DNA of 64,000 nt from an uncultured Sphingobacteriales bacterium (GTDB lineage: Bacteria; Bacteroidota; Bacteroidia; Chitinophagales; Chitinophagaceae), in assembly GCA_937991535.1 (NCBI GenBank), contig CALKHN010000109.1, positions 62,001-126,000 of the forward strand, read 5' to 3'. Every line of letters begins with the position of its first letter. Position 1 is the stretch's first letter. This document shows, one piece after another, positions 1 to 7,914 of this stretch. The notes under the pieces are model-generated. The model saw only the letters and a program-made list of their open reading frames with translations. It searched no databases and was not told the origin of the DNA. Both the position numbers and the translations under genes were made by a program.

Positions 1-256
1 TGCCGCCATTTTCCACAACCAATCCTATCCCCAGTGACGATTCCAGCAGCACCCTGATCCCATAATGAGACAATTGCACGCGGTTTTTAATTTCTTCAAT
101 GGTCATTCCGCCCGATGCGCTTTCTTCAATAACACTTAAAATACCTGAGTCTCTCATTACTTTGGCCACCTGAAAAACCACAGGCCCAAATGCAATGAAT
201 TGTGCCAATCCTTTCGCTCCCAAAGCTGTTTTGCTGTCCTTTTTAAAAAATTCCAT
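1..256 (-). CDS. Methyltransferase N-terminus (partial, runs off the window)
   Basis: An open frame reads leftward from an ATG at 256 and runs off the window at base 1, giving about 85 residues. It starts MEFFKKDSKTALG and continues with a helical segment followed by a winged-helix-like stretch (MTIEEIKNRVQLSHYGIRVL). This resembles the N-terminal dimerisation domain of class I SAM-dependent O-methyltransferases. The catalytic Rossmann domain is outside the window, so the assignment rests on the N-terminus and on context: flexirubin-type clusters usually carry a methyltransferase that modifies the aryl head group. It is the last visible gene of the left minus-strand block, 39 bases after the ketosynthase. 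Confidence 0.6.
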   Translation of the reverse strand, partial: MEFFKKDSKTALGAKGLAQFIAFGPVVFQVAKVMRDSGILSVIEESASGGMTIEEIKNRVQLSHYGIRVLLESSLGIGLVVENGG

Positions 257-295
257 GTAATAAAGTGTACTTGGGTTATGGTTTATGGTTAAAAA

Positions 296-1438
296 TTAAA
301 TTGCTTTGCGTAATACTATTGCTGCATTGCAGCCCCCAAACCCCGATGCGGTTTTGAGACAATTGCTGTATACGCCTGTTTGTAATGCACTGCTTACGGC
401 TAAGGGTTGTGATGTACCCGGATCTTTAAATCCCGGTGTGGGCAAAATTATATTTTCTTTCAATGAATGCACGCATGCCACCGTTTCCAATAAACCGGCT
501 GCGCCCAAAGTATGACCATAATTTCCCTTCAGGCTATTAACAGGAACCTGTTGCAATCCTGACAGGTTTATAGCTTTAGATTCCATTTCATCATTATACA
601 CCGTAGCCGTTCCATGCGCCGAAATAAAATCAATTGCATTTTTTTGAATACCGGCTTCCTGAACAGCGGCTTCAATAGCCTGGTGCAATTCTGCTCCTGT
701 ACGGGAAGGTCCCGAAATATGGTTGGCATCATTACTGATCGCTCCACCCGAAAGCAGTATACTTTCTTTGGCATCGGGCTTTTTTACCGAAAGAATAATG
801 GTAGCCGCTGCCTCGCCTAACGTAATACCATTTCGTTTGGCATCAAAGGGCCTGCAGGGCTCATCACTAACGGCGTGAAACGACTGGAAACCGGATAATA
901 TAAATTGTGTAATGATATCGGCGCCAGCTATTACCGCATTGTCGCAACGGCCGGATTGTAATAAGCGCATCCCTGTAATAAGCGCCACCAGGCCCGAAAT
1001 ACAGGCATGTGATACCACCACCAGATCAGATTTGAAGTGAAAATGGTTTGCTATTGCACGGGCCGAACTGTGCAGGGCGATCCTGTTCTTTACCGAATCG
1101 TTTACTGGTTCCGATTCAATAAGACTGATATTGCCCTTGGTAGAAGAAATGATCAAAGCGGTTTTTGTACTGGTAACATCCGTACCCGAAAGCAACAAAG
1201 CATCCTGTATGGAAGCGATGAGCAACTGCTCAAATTTAGTGTAAGCGCCGGGGTTGCTGACAGATCCTGCAAAATCCATATCTTCATTAAACAAAGAAGC
1301 ATAAAAGGGTTCCGGAGCCATCGTTGCATGATGCAGTTGTATACCTGAAACACCCTTTTTCAGCAGATCAAAATTTTCATTTGCTGTGGATGCTATGGGT
1401 GATACAATATTATCGGAAACAATAAAAACCGGTTTCAT
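296..1438 (-). CDS. Beta-ketoacyl-ACP synthase (aryl-polyene/flexirubin type)
   Basis: A 380-residue thiolase-fold ketosynthase that would catalyse decarboxylative Claisen condensation on an acyl carrier protein. The full Cys-His-His triad is visible: Cys146 in SHACISG, His275 in AHGTATV and His309 in GNYGHTLGAAG. The C-terminal GFGGCNAA glycine-rich motif is also present. It is shorter than FabF (about 410) and diverges at the N-terminus, as expected of the second ketosynthase of aryl-polyene clusters, which often pairs with a longer partner. The longer ketosynthase at 12686-13912 is the likely partner, although pairing is inferred. It sits in a minus-strand block with thioesterase and dehydratase-like genes. 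Confidence 0.9.
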   Translation of the reverse strand: MKPVFIVSDNIVSPIASTANENFDLLKKGVSGIQLHHATMAPEPFYASLFNEDMDFAGSVSNPGAYTKFEQLLIASIQDALLLSGTDVTSTKTALIISSTKGNISLIESEPVNDSVKNRIALHSSARAIANHFHFKSDLVVVSHACISGLVALITGMRLLQSGRCDNAVIAGADIITQFILSGFQSFHAVSDEPCRPFDAKRNGITLGEAAATIILSVKKPDAKESILLSGGAISNDANHISGPSRTGAELHQAIEAAVQEAGIQKNAIDFISAHGTATVYNDEMESKAINLSGLQQVPVNSLKGNYGHTLGAAGLLETVACVHSLKENIILPTPGFKDPGTSQPLAVSSALQTGVYSNCLKTASGFGGCNAAIVLRKAI

Positions 1439-1554
1439 CCGCAGCGTTTATTTTTTACATTTTTGACGGATGCTCCCTTGTCGGCAGACAGGCAACTCCT
1501 GATATACATGACCCGTATAAAAAATTACAGCGCACTTTATTGGCCCGATAAAAA

Positions 1555-1980
1555 TTAAACGGGCACATGTTTCTTTTTCCATGCTTCAAAAAAAGGAGGA
1601 TTGGTTAACTGCAGAACCGATGTTTCCTTACTTAAAAAAACCTGAACCGACGTTCCCGTAGCTACCAGTTGATTGGTAGCCGCATTGAACAACCGGTATT
1701 CAAATTTCAGTTTGGCTGCTTCGCAGGGTTGATAAATCGTTTCTACTATCACCTTTTCCCCGTATTTCAACGATCGTTTAAAGTCGCACTGAATACTCAC
1801 TATAGGAATAATAACACCCTGCCTGTAAAAATCAAGATACCCAATACCATATTCATTGCCAAAGGCTTCCCTGCCATCTTCAAAATATCGTATATAGTGT
1901 CCGTGCCATACTATACCCAACGGATCAGCTTCATTAAACCGCACATTAATCTCAATTTTCCCGGATAAAGTTTTTTGCAT
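1555..1980 (-). CDS. 4HBT hotdog acyl thioesterase
   Basis: A 141-residue single hotdog domain of the YbgC/4-hydroxybenzoyl-CoA thioesterase type. The family signature is near the N-terminus: NEADPLGIVWHGHYIRYFED, with the catalytic Asp at residue 19 and the following WHGHY helix start. It would hydrolyse an acyl-thioester, probably releasing or editing the aryl-polyene chain from the ACP or CoA. It lies between the ketosynthase (116 bases downstream) and a secreted unknown protein, all on the minus strand. Length is normal for the family. The substrate is inferred from the cluster only. Confidence 0.85.
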   Translation of the reverse strand: MQKTLSGKIEINVRFNEADPLGIVWHGHYIRYFEDGREAFGNEYGIGYLDFYRQGVIIPIVSIQCDFKRSLKYGEKVIVETIYQPCEAAKLKFEYRLFNAATNQLVATGTSVQVFLSKETSVLQLTNPPFFEAWKKKHVPV

Positions 1981-2021
1981 TATTTATTTTTTCCGAACAA
2001 TGATCTAATCCGCTCTGAACT

Positions 2022-2669
2022 TTAGCCTGCATTGGCCTTCCATTCTTTATACTTTGATTTTTTTATATCATCCAGCACTTCATACACCGTTTTTGCCCAA
2101 TAATTCCTGAAACCAAATCCGGCGGCTTTGGCTGTCATTCGTTCCGTAAGCAATACCCTGCCCGATGCAAGATCAATAAGGGTAACGTACATAGCGGCCT
2201 GGGCCGAAGCTTTGTTCATGCTTTCCATAATAAACATTAGGCCAATACCTTTTTTACCGGCAAACCGATAGCCTTTAACAATAGATTCAATGGTTGATCT
2301 GGTAAATCTTACTTCATCAGCGCTATTGGCTTCAATAATTTTCTCTGCGTCTATTTTAGCGTTCTTTGCATTAACAAAACTAATATCGTTGGTTATATTG
2401 GATTTTGAAAACGCTTTTTGAAAATCGTATTTTTTAGGTTCATTTACAATTACCTGGTTAATAGCTGCAAATTGCCTGTCCCGTATATCCGTGGCATTGG
2501 CGGCAATGTCATTAAGCACTTTGGCCTGGGTGAAATCAATGCCTAAGTAGGTAAGCGGAACCTCGGAGGAATTGAAAAATTCTTTTAAGGTTTGAGACGA
2601 AAGGGGTTGTGTTCCTGCAAGCAGAAATACACCGGCTAACAGCCATTTGAATGAAAACAACTGTTTCAT
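2022..2669 (-). CDS. Secreted protein of unknown function in pigment cluster
   Basis: A 215-residue protein with a clear Sec signal peptide (basic MKQLFSFK, hydrophobic WLLAGVFLLAG, likely cleavage after LSSQ near residue 26). The mature part is mixed alpha/beta with no catalytic motif I recognise; a lysine-rich C-terminus follows. Its start codon overlaps the stop of the upstream dehydratase-like gene by four bases (ATGA), so the two are translationally coupled. Aryl-polyene clusters often include a periplasmic carrier such as a LolA-like protein; this one does not show a LolA signature, so I leave function open. Confidence 0.75.
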   Translation of the reverse strand: MKQLFSFKWLLAGVFLLAGTQPLSSQTLKEFFNSSEVPLTYLGIDFTQAKVLNDIAANATDIRDRQFAAINQVIVNEPKKYDFQKAFSKSNITNDISFVNAKNAKIDAEKIIEANSADEVRFTRSTIESIVKGYRFAGKKGIGLMFIMESMNKASAQAAMYVTLIDLASGRVLLTERMTAKAAGFGFRNYWAKTVYEVLDDIKKSKYKEWKANAG

Positions 2670-3106
2670 GTTATTGCAGATTTAATGGTTGACTGAATAA
2701 AGATTTTCATTTCACATTGCGCCAGCACCACTCCCCTGAAACTTACCTTTCCCATAATCAGGGTAACATCGAATATCTGGTTTTTAATAACAATTTCAGT
2801 TTCCAGTTCATCTCCTACCCCCGGTAAAGCCATTATGTGCAGGTTTTGCACAGCACCTATAAAGCCCACCGGCACAGGTTCTTTTTTTTCGCTGCAAATA
2901 TAGCCTATTCGGGCGGCAGCAGTCTGAGCAATATTTTCTACCAGGGCAGGTTCTGTCAATCTACCGTTAACCGTAAAAATATTGCCTGCGCTCACCTTAA
3001 ACTTTGTTGTACCGCTGTTTTCATCCACAGCTACCAACTCATCTACCATCACAAAAGGGGGGCGTTGCGGTATGAATGCCAGGATATCTTTCATTACAAC
3101 AATCAA
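2666..3106 (-). CDS. FabZ/ApeP-like hotdog dehydratase homologue
   Basis: A 146-residue hotdog protein resembling 3-hydroxyacyl-ACP dehydratases. The line PQRPPFVMVDELV matches the FabZ active-site segment (PHRxPFLLVD), and VENIAQTAA matches the helix carrying the catalytic Glu. The position of the FabZ catalytic His is occupied by Gln here, so dehydration chemistry by the standard mechanism is not assured; a partner protein may supply the residue. Translation may start at the first ATG (3106) or at the ATG four codons on (3094, MKDILAF), which fits FabZ N-termini better. It is the first gene of the left block, divergent from the TetR gene. Confidence 0.8.
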   Translation of the reverse strand: MIVVMKDILAFIPQRPPFVMVDELVAVDENSGTTKFKVSAGNIFTVNGRLTEPALVENIAQTAAARIGYICSEKKEPVPVGFIGAVQNLHIMALPGVGDELETEIVIKNQIFDVTLIMGKVSFRGVVLAQCEMKIFIQSTIKSAIT

Positions 3107-3223
3107 TTACATATAAATATCAGTACTGGCTGCAAAGTATGGATTTATGGCTTATTGTCAAAAAAACCAGTGGTGGTAAAAATCATATACATTCCCTTAA
3201 TCACTATGGCGCCTGGAAAATAA

Positions 3224-3243
3224 TTTTAATCATTTGATTAAAA
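3224..3243. promoter_or_regulatory. Perfect 20-bp palindrome, candidate TetR operator
   Basis: TTTTAATCA, two T residues, then TGATTAAAA form a perfect inverted repeat. A second imperfect repeat overlaps it (GATTAAAA, six bases, TTTAAATC, ending near 3258). The site lies in the intergenic space between the minus-strand dehydratase-like gene and the plus-strand TetR gene, about 50 bases before the latter. Position and symmetry fit an autoregulatory operator that could control both directions. Binding is inferred. Confidence 0.5.
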
Positions 3244-3295
3244 TATTCGTTTAAATCAGAAAAAAGATTTTAGCTTTACGGAACAATAGCAAGAA

Positions 3296-3928
3296 ATGCC
3301 GGGAAGAACAAAAGCAGGCAGTAACCTGTCTACAGAGGAAAAAATAAAAGAAGCAGCGCGAAAAGTTTTTACGCAAAAGGGATATGCCGCCACCCGCACA
3401 AGAGATATAGCAGAATCGGCCGGGATTAACCTGGCCCTTCTGAATTACTATTTCAGGAGTAAACAGAAGCTGTTTGAAATAATAATGACAGAAAAAATGC
3501 AGAAATACTTCGGCGTACTGGCGCCTGTTTTAAACGATGCGTCAACCTCCCTTGAAACAAAAGTAGAAAGCATTGCTTCAAAATATATTGACCTCATCAT
3601 AGAAAACCCCGAGTTGCCGCTATTTGTATTAAGCGAGGTGAGGAACAATCCTGAACATTTCATTAAACTCACAGAAAAGGTTGATTTCCTCAACCAGTCT
3701 GTATTTCTGCAGCAAATAGCCAAAAAGCAGCCGGATATACACCCTTTCCATTTCCTGGTCAGTTTGCTGGGACTGTGCCTGTTTCCTTTTTTAATGAAAC
3801 CGGCGTTGCTGCGCATAGCGAACCTTAAAGAAAAAGCATTCACCGATATGATGCTGGAAAGAAAAAAACTAATACCCGTTTGGATGAAAGCGATGCTGAA
3901 AACAAAAAGCGTTTTACCTGTTATTTAA
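3296..3928 (+). CDS. TetR/AcrR family transcriptional regulator
   Basis: A 210-residue TetR-family repressor. The N-terminal helix-turn-helix spans roughly residues 34-54 (RTRDIAESAGINLALLNYYF), followed by the typical RSKQKLF helix. The rest is a divergent all-helical ligand-binding domain. It is the first gene of the efflux operon and starts 18 bases before the TolC gene. The layout matches E. coli, where the TetR-family regulator CecR controls ybhGFSR. A perfect palindrome in its upstream region is a plausible operator. The ligand is unknown; pigment or a precursor would be an economical guess. Confidence 0.9.
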   Translation: MPGRTKAGSNLSTEEKIKEAARKVFTQKGYAATRTRDIAESAGINLALLNYYFRSKQKLFEIIMTEKMQKYFGVLAPVLNDASTSLETKVESIASKYIDLIIENPELPLFVLSEVRNNPEHFIKLTEKVDFLNQSVFLQQIAKKQPDIHPFHFLVSLLGLCLFPFLMKPALLRIANLKEKAFTDMMLERKKLIPVWMKAMLKTKSVLPVI

Positions 3929-3946
3929 AACAAAAGACTGAAGCCC

Positions 3947-5227
3947 ATGATACGCAAACCAAATATGCTCATAAGTATCCTGCTCCTGCTGTTGCTATAT
4001 GCGCCCACCTATGGTCAAACACTGCAACTGAGTATTGATAGCTGTTACAGCATGGCAAAACAAAACTACCCGCTCATTAAAAAGCAGGACTTAATTGCCA
4101 GAAGCAGCCGGTATTCCCTCGAAAATGCTTCAAAATTTTATCTTCCGCAGTTTACCGTAAACGGGCAGGCCACCTATCAGTCGCAAACCCTCAGCTTTTC
4201 GGATGCCCTGCCTTCCCTCCCGGGGATGTCTTTTCCCACCATTGATAAAGACCAGTATAAAATACAGGCGGAACTGAGCCAGGCTATATACGACGGCGGC
4301 GTTATCAAACACCAAAAAGCATTGATCCGGGCCAATGAACAAATTCAGCAACAAAGCCTTGAAGTAAATTTGAACACACTAAAAGACCGTGTTACACAGA
4401 TCTATTTTTCTGTGCTGCTGATGAACGAACAGTTAAAGCAAAATGAAATCCGGAAAACCGATCTGGAGGGAGCGCTGGATAAAGCCAATGCCGCATATAT
4501 CAACGGAACAGGCTTCAAAAGCAATGTGGATGAATTAAAAGCCGCGATTATTAATATAGATATGACAGCTATAACATTCAGGGCCAACCGCAAGGCTTTT
4601 ATGGATATGCTGGCATTGCTGATTGGCCGAACTGTTGATGAAAGTACGCTATTGATTCTACCTGAAGATCTGTCTCTTACTTCCCAAATCAGCAGACCAG
4701 AATTGAAACACTTCGATCTGCAGAAAAAAAGTTTTGATATACAGGAGAAGCAATTGAGATCCGCACACATACCCAAACTCAGCGCTTTTGTACAGGGCGC
4801 ATATGGCCGCCCTACCCTAAACATTGTTAAAAATGAGTTTGGCCCCTGGTGGATTGCCGGTATCCGCTTAAACTGGTCGCTGGGAAGTTTATATTCCTTA
4901 AAGAACAATAAAAATATTTTAAACATCAACCGTCAAAACTTAGATATTGATAAAGAAACCTTCCTTTTCAATACCCGTATCACGCTCCATCAGCAAAGTG
5001 CAGATATCAAAAAATACAACGACCTCCTTGAGCAGGATAATGCCGTTATTGAACTGCTTACTGCGGTGGCGCAATCGGCAAAAGCACAATTAACCAATGG
5101 CGTGATAACGGTACACGAATACATCGGCAAGCTAAATGAAGAAAACCTGGCAAAGCAGGCCCGCATCGTTCACAACATTCAATTGTTGCAGGTCCAGTAC
5201 AATTTTAAAAACACATCAGGCAACTGA
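3947..5227 (+). CDS. TolC-family outer-membrane efflux protein
   Basis: A 426-residue outer-membrane factor. It has a signal peptide (MIRKPNMLISILLLLLLYAP, cleavage after TYG near residue 23), then two repeats of long alpha-helices with beta segments typical of OEP domains. Motifs include SIDSCYSMAKQNYPLIKK at the mature N-terminus and an aromatic-rich strand near residue 305. It would form the trimeric outer-membrane channel for the tripartite efflux system whose adaptor, ATPases and permeases follow directly. It lies 18 bases after the regulator gene and 17 bases before the adaptor gene. Confidence 0.9.
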   Translation: MIRKPNMLISILLLLLLYAPTYGQTLQLSIDSCYSMAKQNYPLIKKQDLIARSSRYSLENASKFYLPQFTVNGQATYQSQTLSFSDALPSLPGMSFPTIDKDQYKIQAELSQAIYDGGVIKHQKALIRANEQIQQQSLEVNLNTLKDRVTQIYFSVLLMNEQLKQNEIRKTDLEGALDKANAAYINGTGFKSNVDELKAAIINIDMTAITFRANRKAFMDMLALLIGRTVDESTLLILPEDLSLTSQISRPELKHFDLQKKSFDIQEKQLRSAHIPKLSAFVQGAYGRPTLNIVKNEFGPWWIAGIRLNWSLGSLYSLKNNKNILNINRQNLDIDKETFLFNTRITLHQQSADIKKYNDLLEQDNAVIELLTAVAQSAKAQLTNGVITVHEYIGKLNEENLAKQARIVHNIQLLQVQYNFKNTSGN

Positions 5228-5244
5228 GTGCAAAATTATTATTT

Positions 5245-6195
5245 ATGAGATACAACGGTATAACAGGATTTGCAATATGGATGGTATTCGCCTCCTGCAA
5301 CGGTAATAAAATAAACTATAATGCATCAGGTAATTTTGAAGCAGATGAAGTAATTGTATCGGCACAACAAACCGGACAATTGCTTTCTTTTTCTGTGAAT
5401 GAGGGAGACCTGTTAAAAGAGGGCGCAATAGTTGGACAGATTGATATGAGCGTTCAGCAGCTTCAAAAAGAACAAACAGAAGCCTCTATAGCTTCACTCA
5501 AACAAAAAACAGGCTCTGCCATCAACCAGGTAAATGTTGCTAAAAAACAACTATCGTCGCAGCAAACACAATTGGATAACCTGTACCGTGAAAAGGAAAG
5601 GTCGCAAAACCTCGTAAAAGCCGACGCCGCACCCCGCAAGCAATTAGACGATATTAACGCACAGATTGACCAACTGCAAAAACAGATGGCAGTAACGCGG
5701 GAACAGATCAACCTGTATCAATCCAACACCGCAACTCAAAACAGGAGTATACTCAGCGAAAAAGCTCCACTCGAAAAGGCAGCGCAGCAATTGCAGGTGC
5801 AAATTGACAGAGGGCAGATCGTTAATCCTATTACTGGCAAAGTACTTACCAGCTATGCACTAAAAGGAGAAATGGCAGTACTGGGAAAACCTTTATACAA
5901 AATTGCCAATACCGACACCTTGTTTTTGAGAGCGTACATAACCGGCAATCAACTATCATCCATTAAAACAGGACAGGAAGTACAGGTACGGGTAGATCAG
6001 GGGGAAAAAGAATACAAATCGTACCCCGGAACCATCGTATGGATATCGGAAAAATCAGAATTCACACCCAAAACCATACAAACAAAAGAAGAAAGAGCCA
6101 ATTTGGTATATGCCATAAAAGTAAGGGTAAAAAATGATGGCTACCTCAAGATCGGCATGTATAGCGAAGTGTTTTTTAATAATAAGATCCAGTAA
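5245..6195 (+). CDS. HlyD/YbhG-type periplasmic adaptor lipoprotein
   Basis: A 316-residue membrane-fusion protein. The short N-terminus ends in a lipobox (FASC, Cys18), so it is probably a lipoprotein. A biotinyl-lipoyl half-domain (FEADEVIVSAQQTGQLLSF) is followed by a long alpha-helical hairpin of about residues 70-190, rich in Gln and Lys, then the second lipoyl half and a beta-barrel domain (LFLRAYITGNQLSSIKTGQ). It would link the ABC transporter to the TolC channel. Only three bases separate it from the first ATPase gene. It is the counterpart of E. coli YbhG. Confidence 0.9.
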   Translation: MRYNGITGFAIWMVFASCNGNKINYNASGNFEADEVIVSAQQTGQLLSFSVNEGDLLKEGAIVGQIDMSVQQLQKEQTEASIASLKQKTGSAINQVNVAKKQLSSQQTQLDNLYREKERSQNLVKADAAPRKQLDDINAQIDQLQKQMAVTREQINLYQSNTATQNRSILSEKAPLEKAAQQLQVQIDRGQIVNPITGKVLTSYALKGEMAVLGKPLYKIANTDTLFLRAYITGNQLSSIKTGQEVQVRVDQGEKEYKSYPGTIVWISEKSEFTPKTIQTKEERANLVYAIKVRVKNDGYLKIGMYSEVFFNNKIQ

Positions 6196-6198
6196 AAG

Positions 6199-7155
6199 AT
6201 GAAAGCTGTAACACTGAAAAATATTGTCAAAACCTACGATGAGGGTAAGGTGCTGGCAGTAGATGATATATCACTTGAAATAGACAAGGGTGAACTGTTT
6301 GGCTTAATTGGCCCGGATGGTGCAGGTAAAACATCTATTTTCCGTATACTCACCACATTGTTGCTGGCGGATAAAGGAACCGCGTCCGTTGACGGTTTTG
6401 ATGTAGTAAAAGACTATGTATCCATCCGCGAACGCATCGGCTATATGCCCGGGAAGTTCTCTTTGTACCAGGATTTAACAGTGAAAGAAAACCTGCACTT
6501 CTTCGCTACTTTGTTTGATACAACCATACAGGAAAACTATGAGCTCATTAAAGATATTTATGATCAAATAAAACCTTTCAATAACCGCAGAGCGGGCAAA
6601 CTATCAGGTGGCATGAAGCAAAAGCTGGCGCTTTGCTGTGCCTTAATCCACAAGCCCGAAGTGCTTTTTCTTGACGAACCCACTACTGGCGTAGACGCTG
6701 TATCAAGAAGAGAGTTTTGGGAAATGCTAAAAAGGCTGAAACAGCAGGGCATTACCATTTTGGTTTCCACACCATACATGGATGAAGCGATTTTATGTGA
6801 AAGAATAGCGCTGATACAGCATGGCAGGTTGATGTCGGTAGATACTCCGCAAAATATAATTGCAGCCTACCCGGTAAAGCTATACGCCGTAAAAGCCGAC
6901 AATCTTTATACGCTCCTGAGCGATCTGCGAAAGAGCGAACAGGTAGAAAGCAGCTTCGCATTTGGCGAATACCTCCATGTTACCTTAACAAGCGGGGATA
7001 TCAGCAATGCCTCGGAGTTAAAAAAACATATAGCTGCACAGGGCCATACAAATATAGAAGTGGAAGAAATGGCGCCCACCATTGAGGATAGTTTTATACG
7101 ATTGACGAACGAAAACCAAAACAGGAATCCTTTGCATAAGTTTAATAACCGGTGA
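6199..7155 (+). CDS. ABC transporter ATP-binding protein (YbhF N-half-like)
   Basis: A 318-residue ABC ATPase. The Walker A is GPDGAGKTS (residues 38-46), the signature LSGGM (135-139), and Walker B VLFLDE (155-160) followed by PTTGVD. The Asp inside Walker A (PDG) is typical of the first half of YbhF-like ATPases. A C-terminal extension of about 80 residues follows the core domain. In E. coli the two ATPase domains are fused in YbhF; here they are two genes, with this stop codon overlapping the next start (TGATG). Confidence 0.93.
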   Translation: MKAVTLKNIVKTYDEGKVLAVDDISLEIDKGELFGLIGPDGAGKTSIFRILTTLLLADKGTASVDGFDVVKDYVSIRERIGYMPGKFSLYQDLTVKENLHFFATLFDTTIQENYELIKDIYDQIKPFNNRRAGKLSGGMKQKLALCCALIHKPEVLFLDEPTTGVDAVSRREFWEMLKRLKQQGITILVSTPYMDEAILCERIALIQHGRLMSVDTPQNIIAAYPVKLYAVKADNLYTLLSDLRKSEQVESSFAFGEYLHVTLTSGDISNASELKKHIAAQGHTNIEVEEMAPTIEDSFIRLTNENQNRNPLHKFNNR

Positions 7156-7898
7156 TGGAAGAAAAAGTAATCATTTGTAACAACCTCTCTAAAAAATTTG
7201 GCGATTTTGTAGCGGTAGACAAGATCAGCTTTGACGTGAAGAAAGGTGAAATTTTCGGTTTCCTCGGAGCCAATGGCGCGGGTAAAACTACAGCAATGCG
7301 CATGCTTTGCGGGCTTTCATACCCCACCTCCGGTGAAGCCAGTGTAGCCGGCTTTAATGTATACCGGCAACAGCAACTGATAAAGCGGAATATCGGTTAT
7401 ATGAGCCAAAAGTTCTCATTGTACGAAGACCTTACGGTTTTAGAGAATATACGGTTTTACGGCGGGGTATACGGCGTACCCTCTCAAATCATAAAAAGCA
7501 GGAGCAATGACCTGGTGGAAAAGCTCGGGCTGCAGCAGGAAGCCAAAAAGAAAACAGGTGCCCTGCCTTTGGGCTGGAAGCAAAAGCTGGCGTTTTCGGT
7601 AGCCATTTTTCATCAACCCAAAATTGTTTTTTTGGATGAACCTACGGGTGGTGTTGACCCTGTTACCCGCAGGCAGTTCTGGGAAATGATTTATGAGGCG
7701 GCAGCATCGGGCATTACCATTTTTGTTACCACCCACTATATGGATGAAGCCGAATACTGTAACCGCATCACCATCATGGTAGACGGCAGGATAGAAGCAC
7801 TGGACACACCACAGCAACTGAAGGCCCAATTCGGCGCAAACAGTATAGATGATGTTTTTTACCAGTTAGCCCGCGGCGCAAAACGATCGGAAAGCTAA
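7155..7898 (+). CDS. ABC transporter ATP-binding protein (YbhF C-half-like)
   Basis: A 247-residue ABC ATPase from the ATG at 7155 (an in-frame GTG at 7152 would add one residue). Walker A is GANGAGKTT (38-46) and Walker B IVFLDE (157-162) followed by PTGGVDP. The signature motif reads LPLGW rather than LSGGQ (137-141). A degenerate LPLG signature is, from memory, common in the second half of YbhF-like proteins, so the heterodimer with the upstream ATPase may have one standard and one weak ATP site. It ends 16 bases before the first permease gene. Confidence 0.93.
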   Translation: MEEKVIICNNLSKKFGDFVAVDKISFDVKKGEIFGFLGANGAGKTTAMRMLCGLSYPTSGEASVAGFNVYRQQQLIKRNIGYMSQKFSLYEDLTVLENIRFYGGVYGVPSQIIKSRSNDLVEKLGLQQEAKKKTGALPLGWKQKLAFSVAIFHQPKIVFLDEPTGGVDPVTRRQFWEMIYEAAASGITIFVTTHYMDEAEYCNRITIMVDGRIEALDTPQQLKAQFGANSIDDVFYQLARGAKRSES

Positions 7899-7914
7899 AC
7901 CATCAATACCTGAT

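Noticed and set aside
4402..4929. 175-codon minus-strand open frame within the TolC gene
   Set aside because: Antisense to a clear TolC-family gene; the translation shows no family motif.
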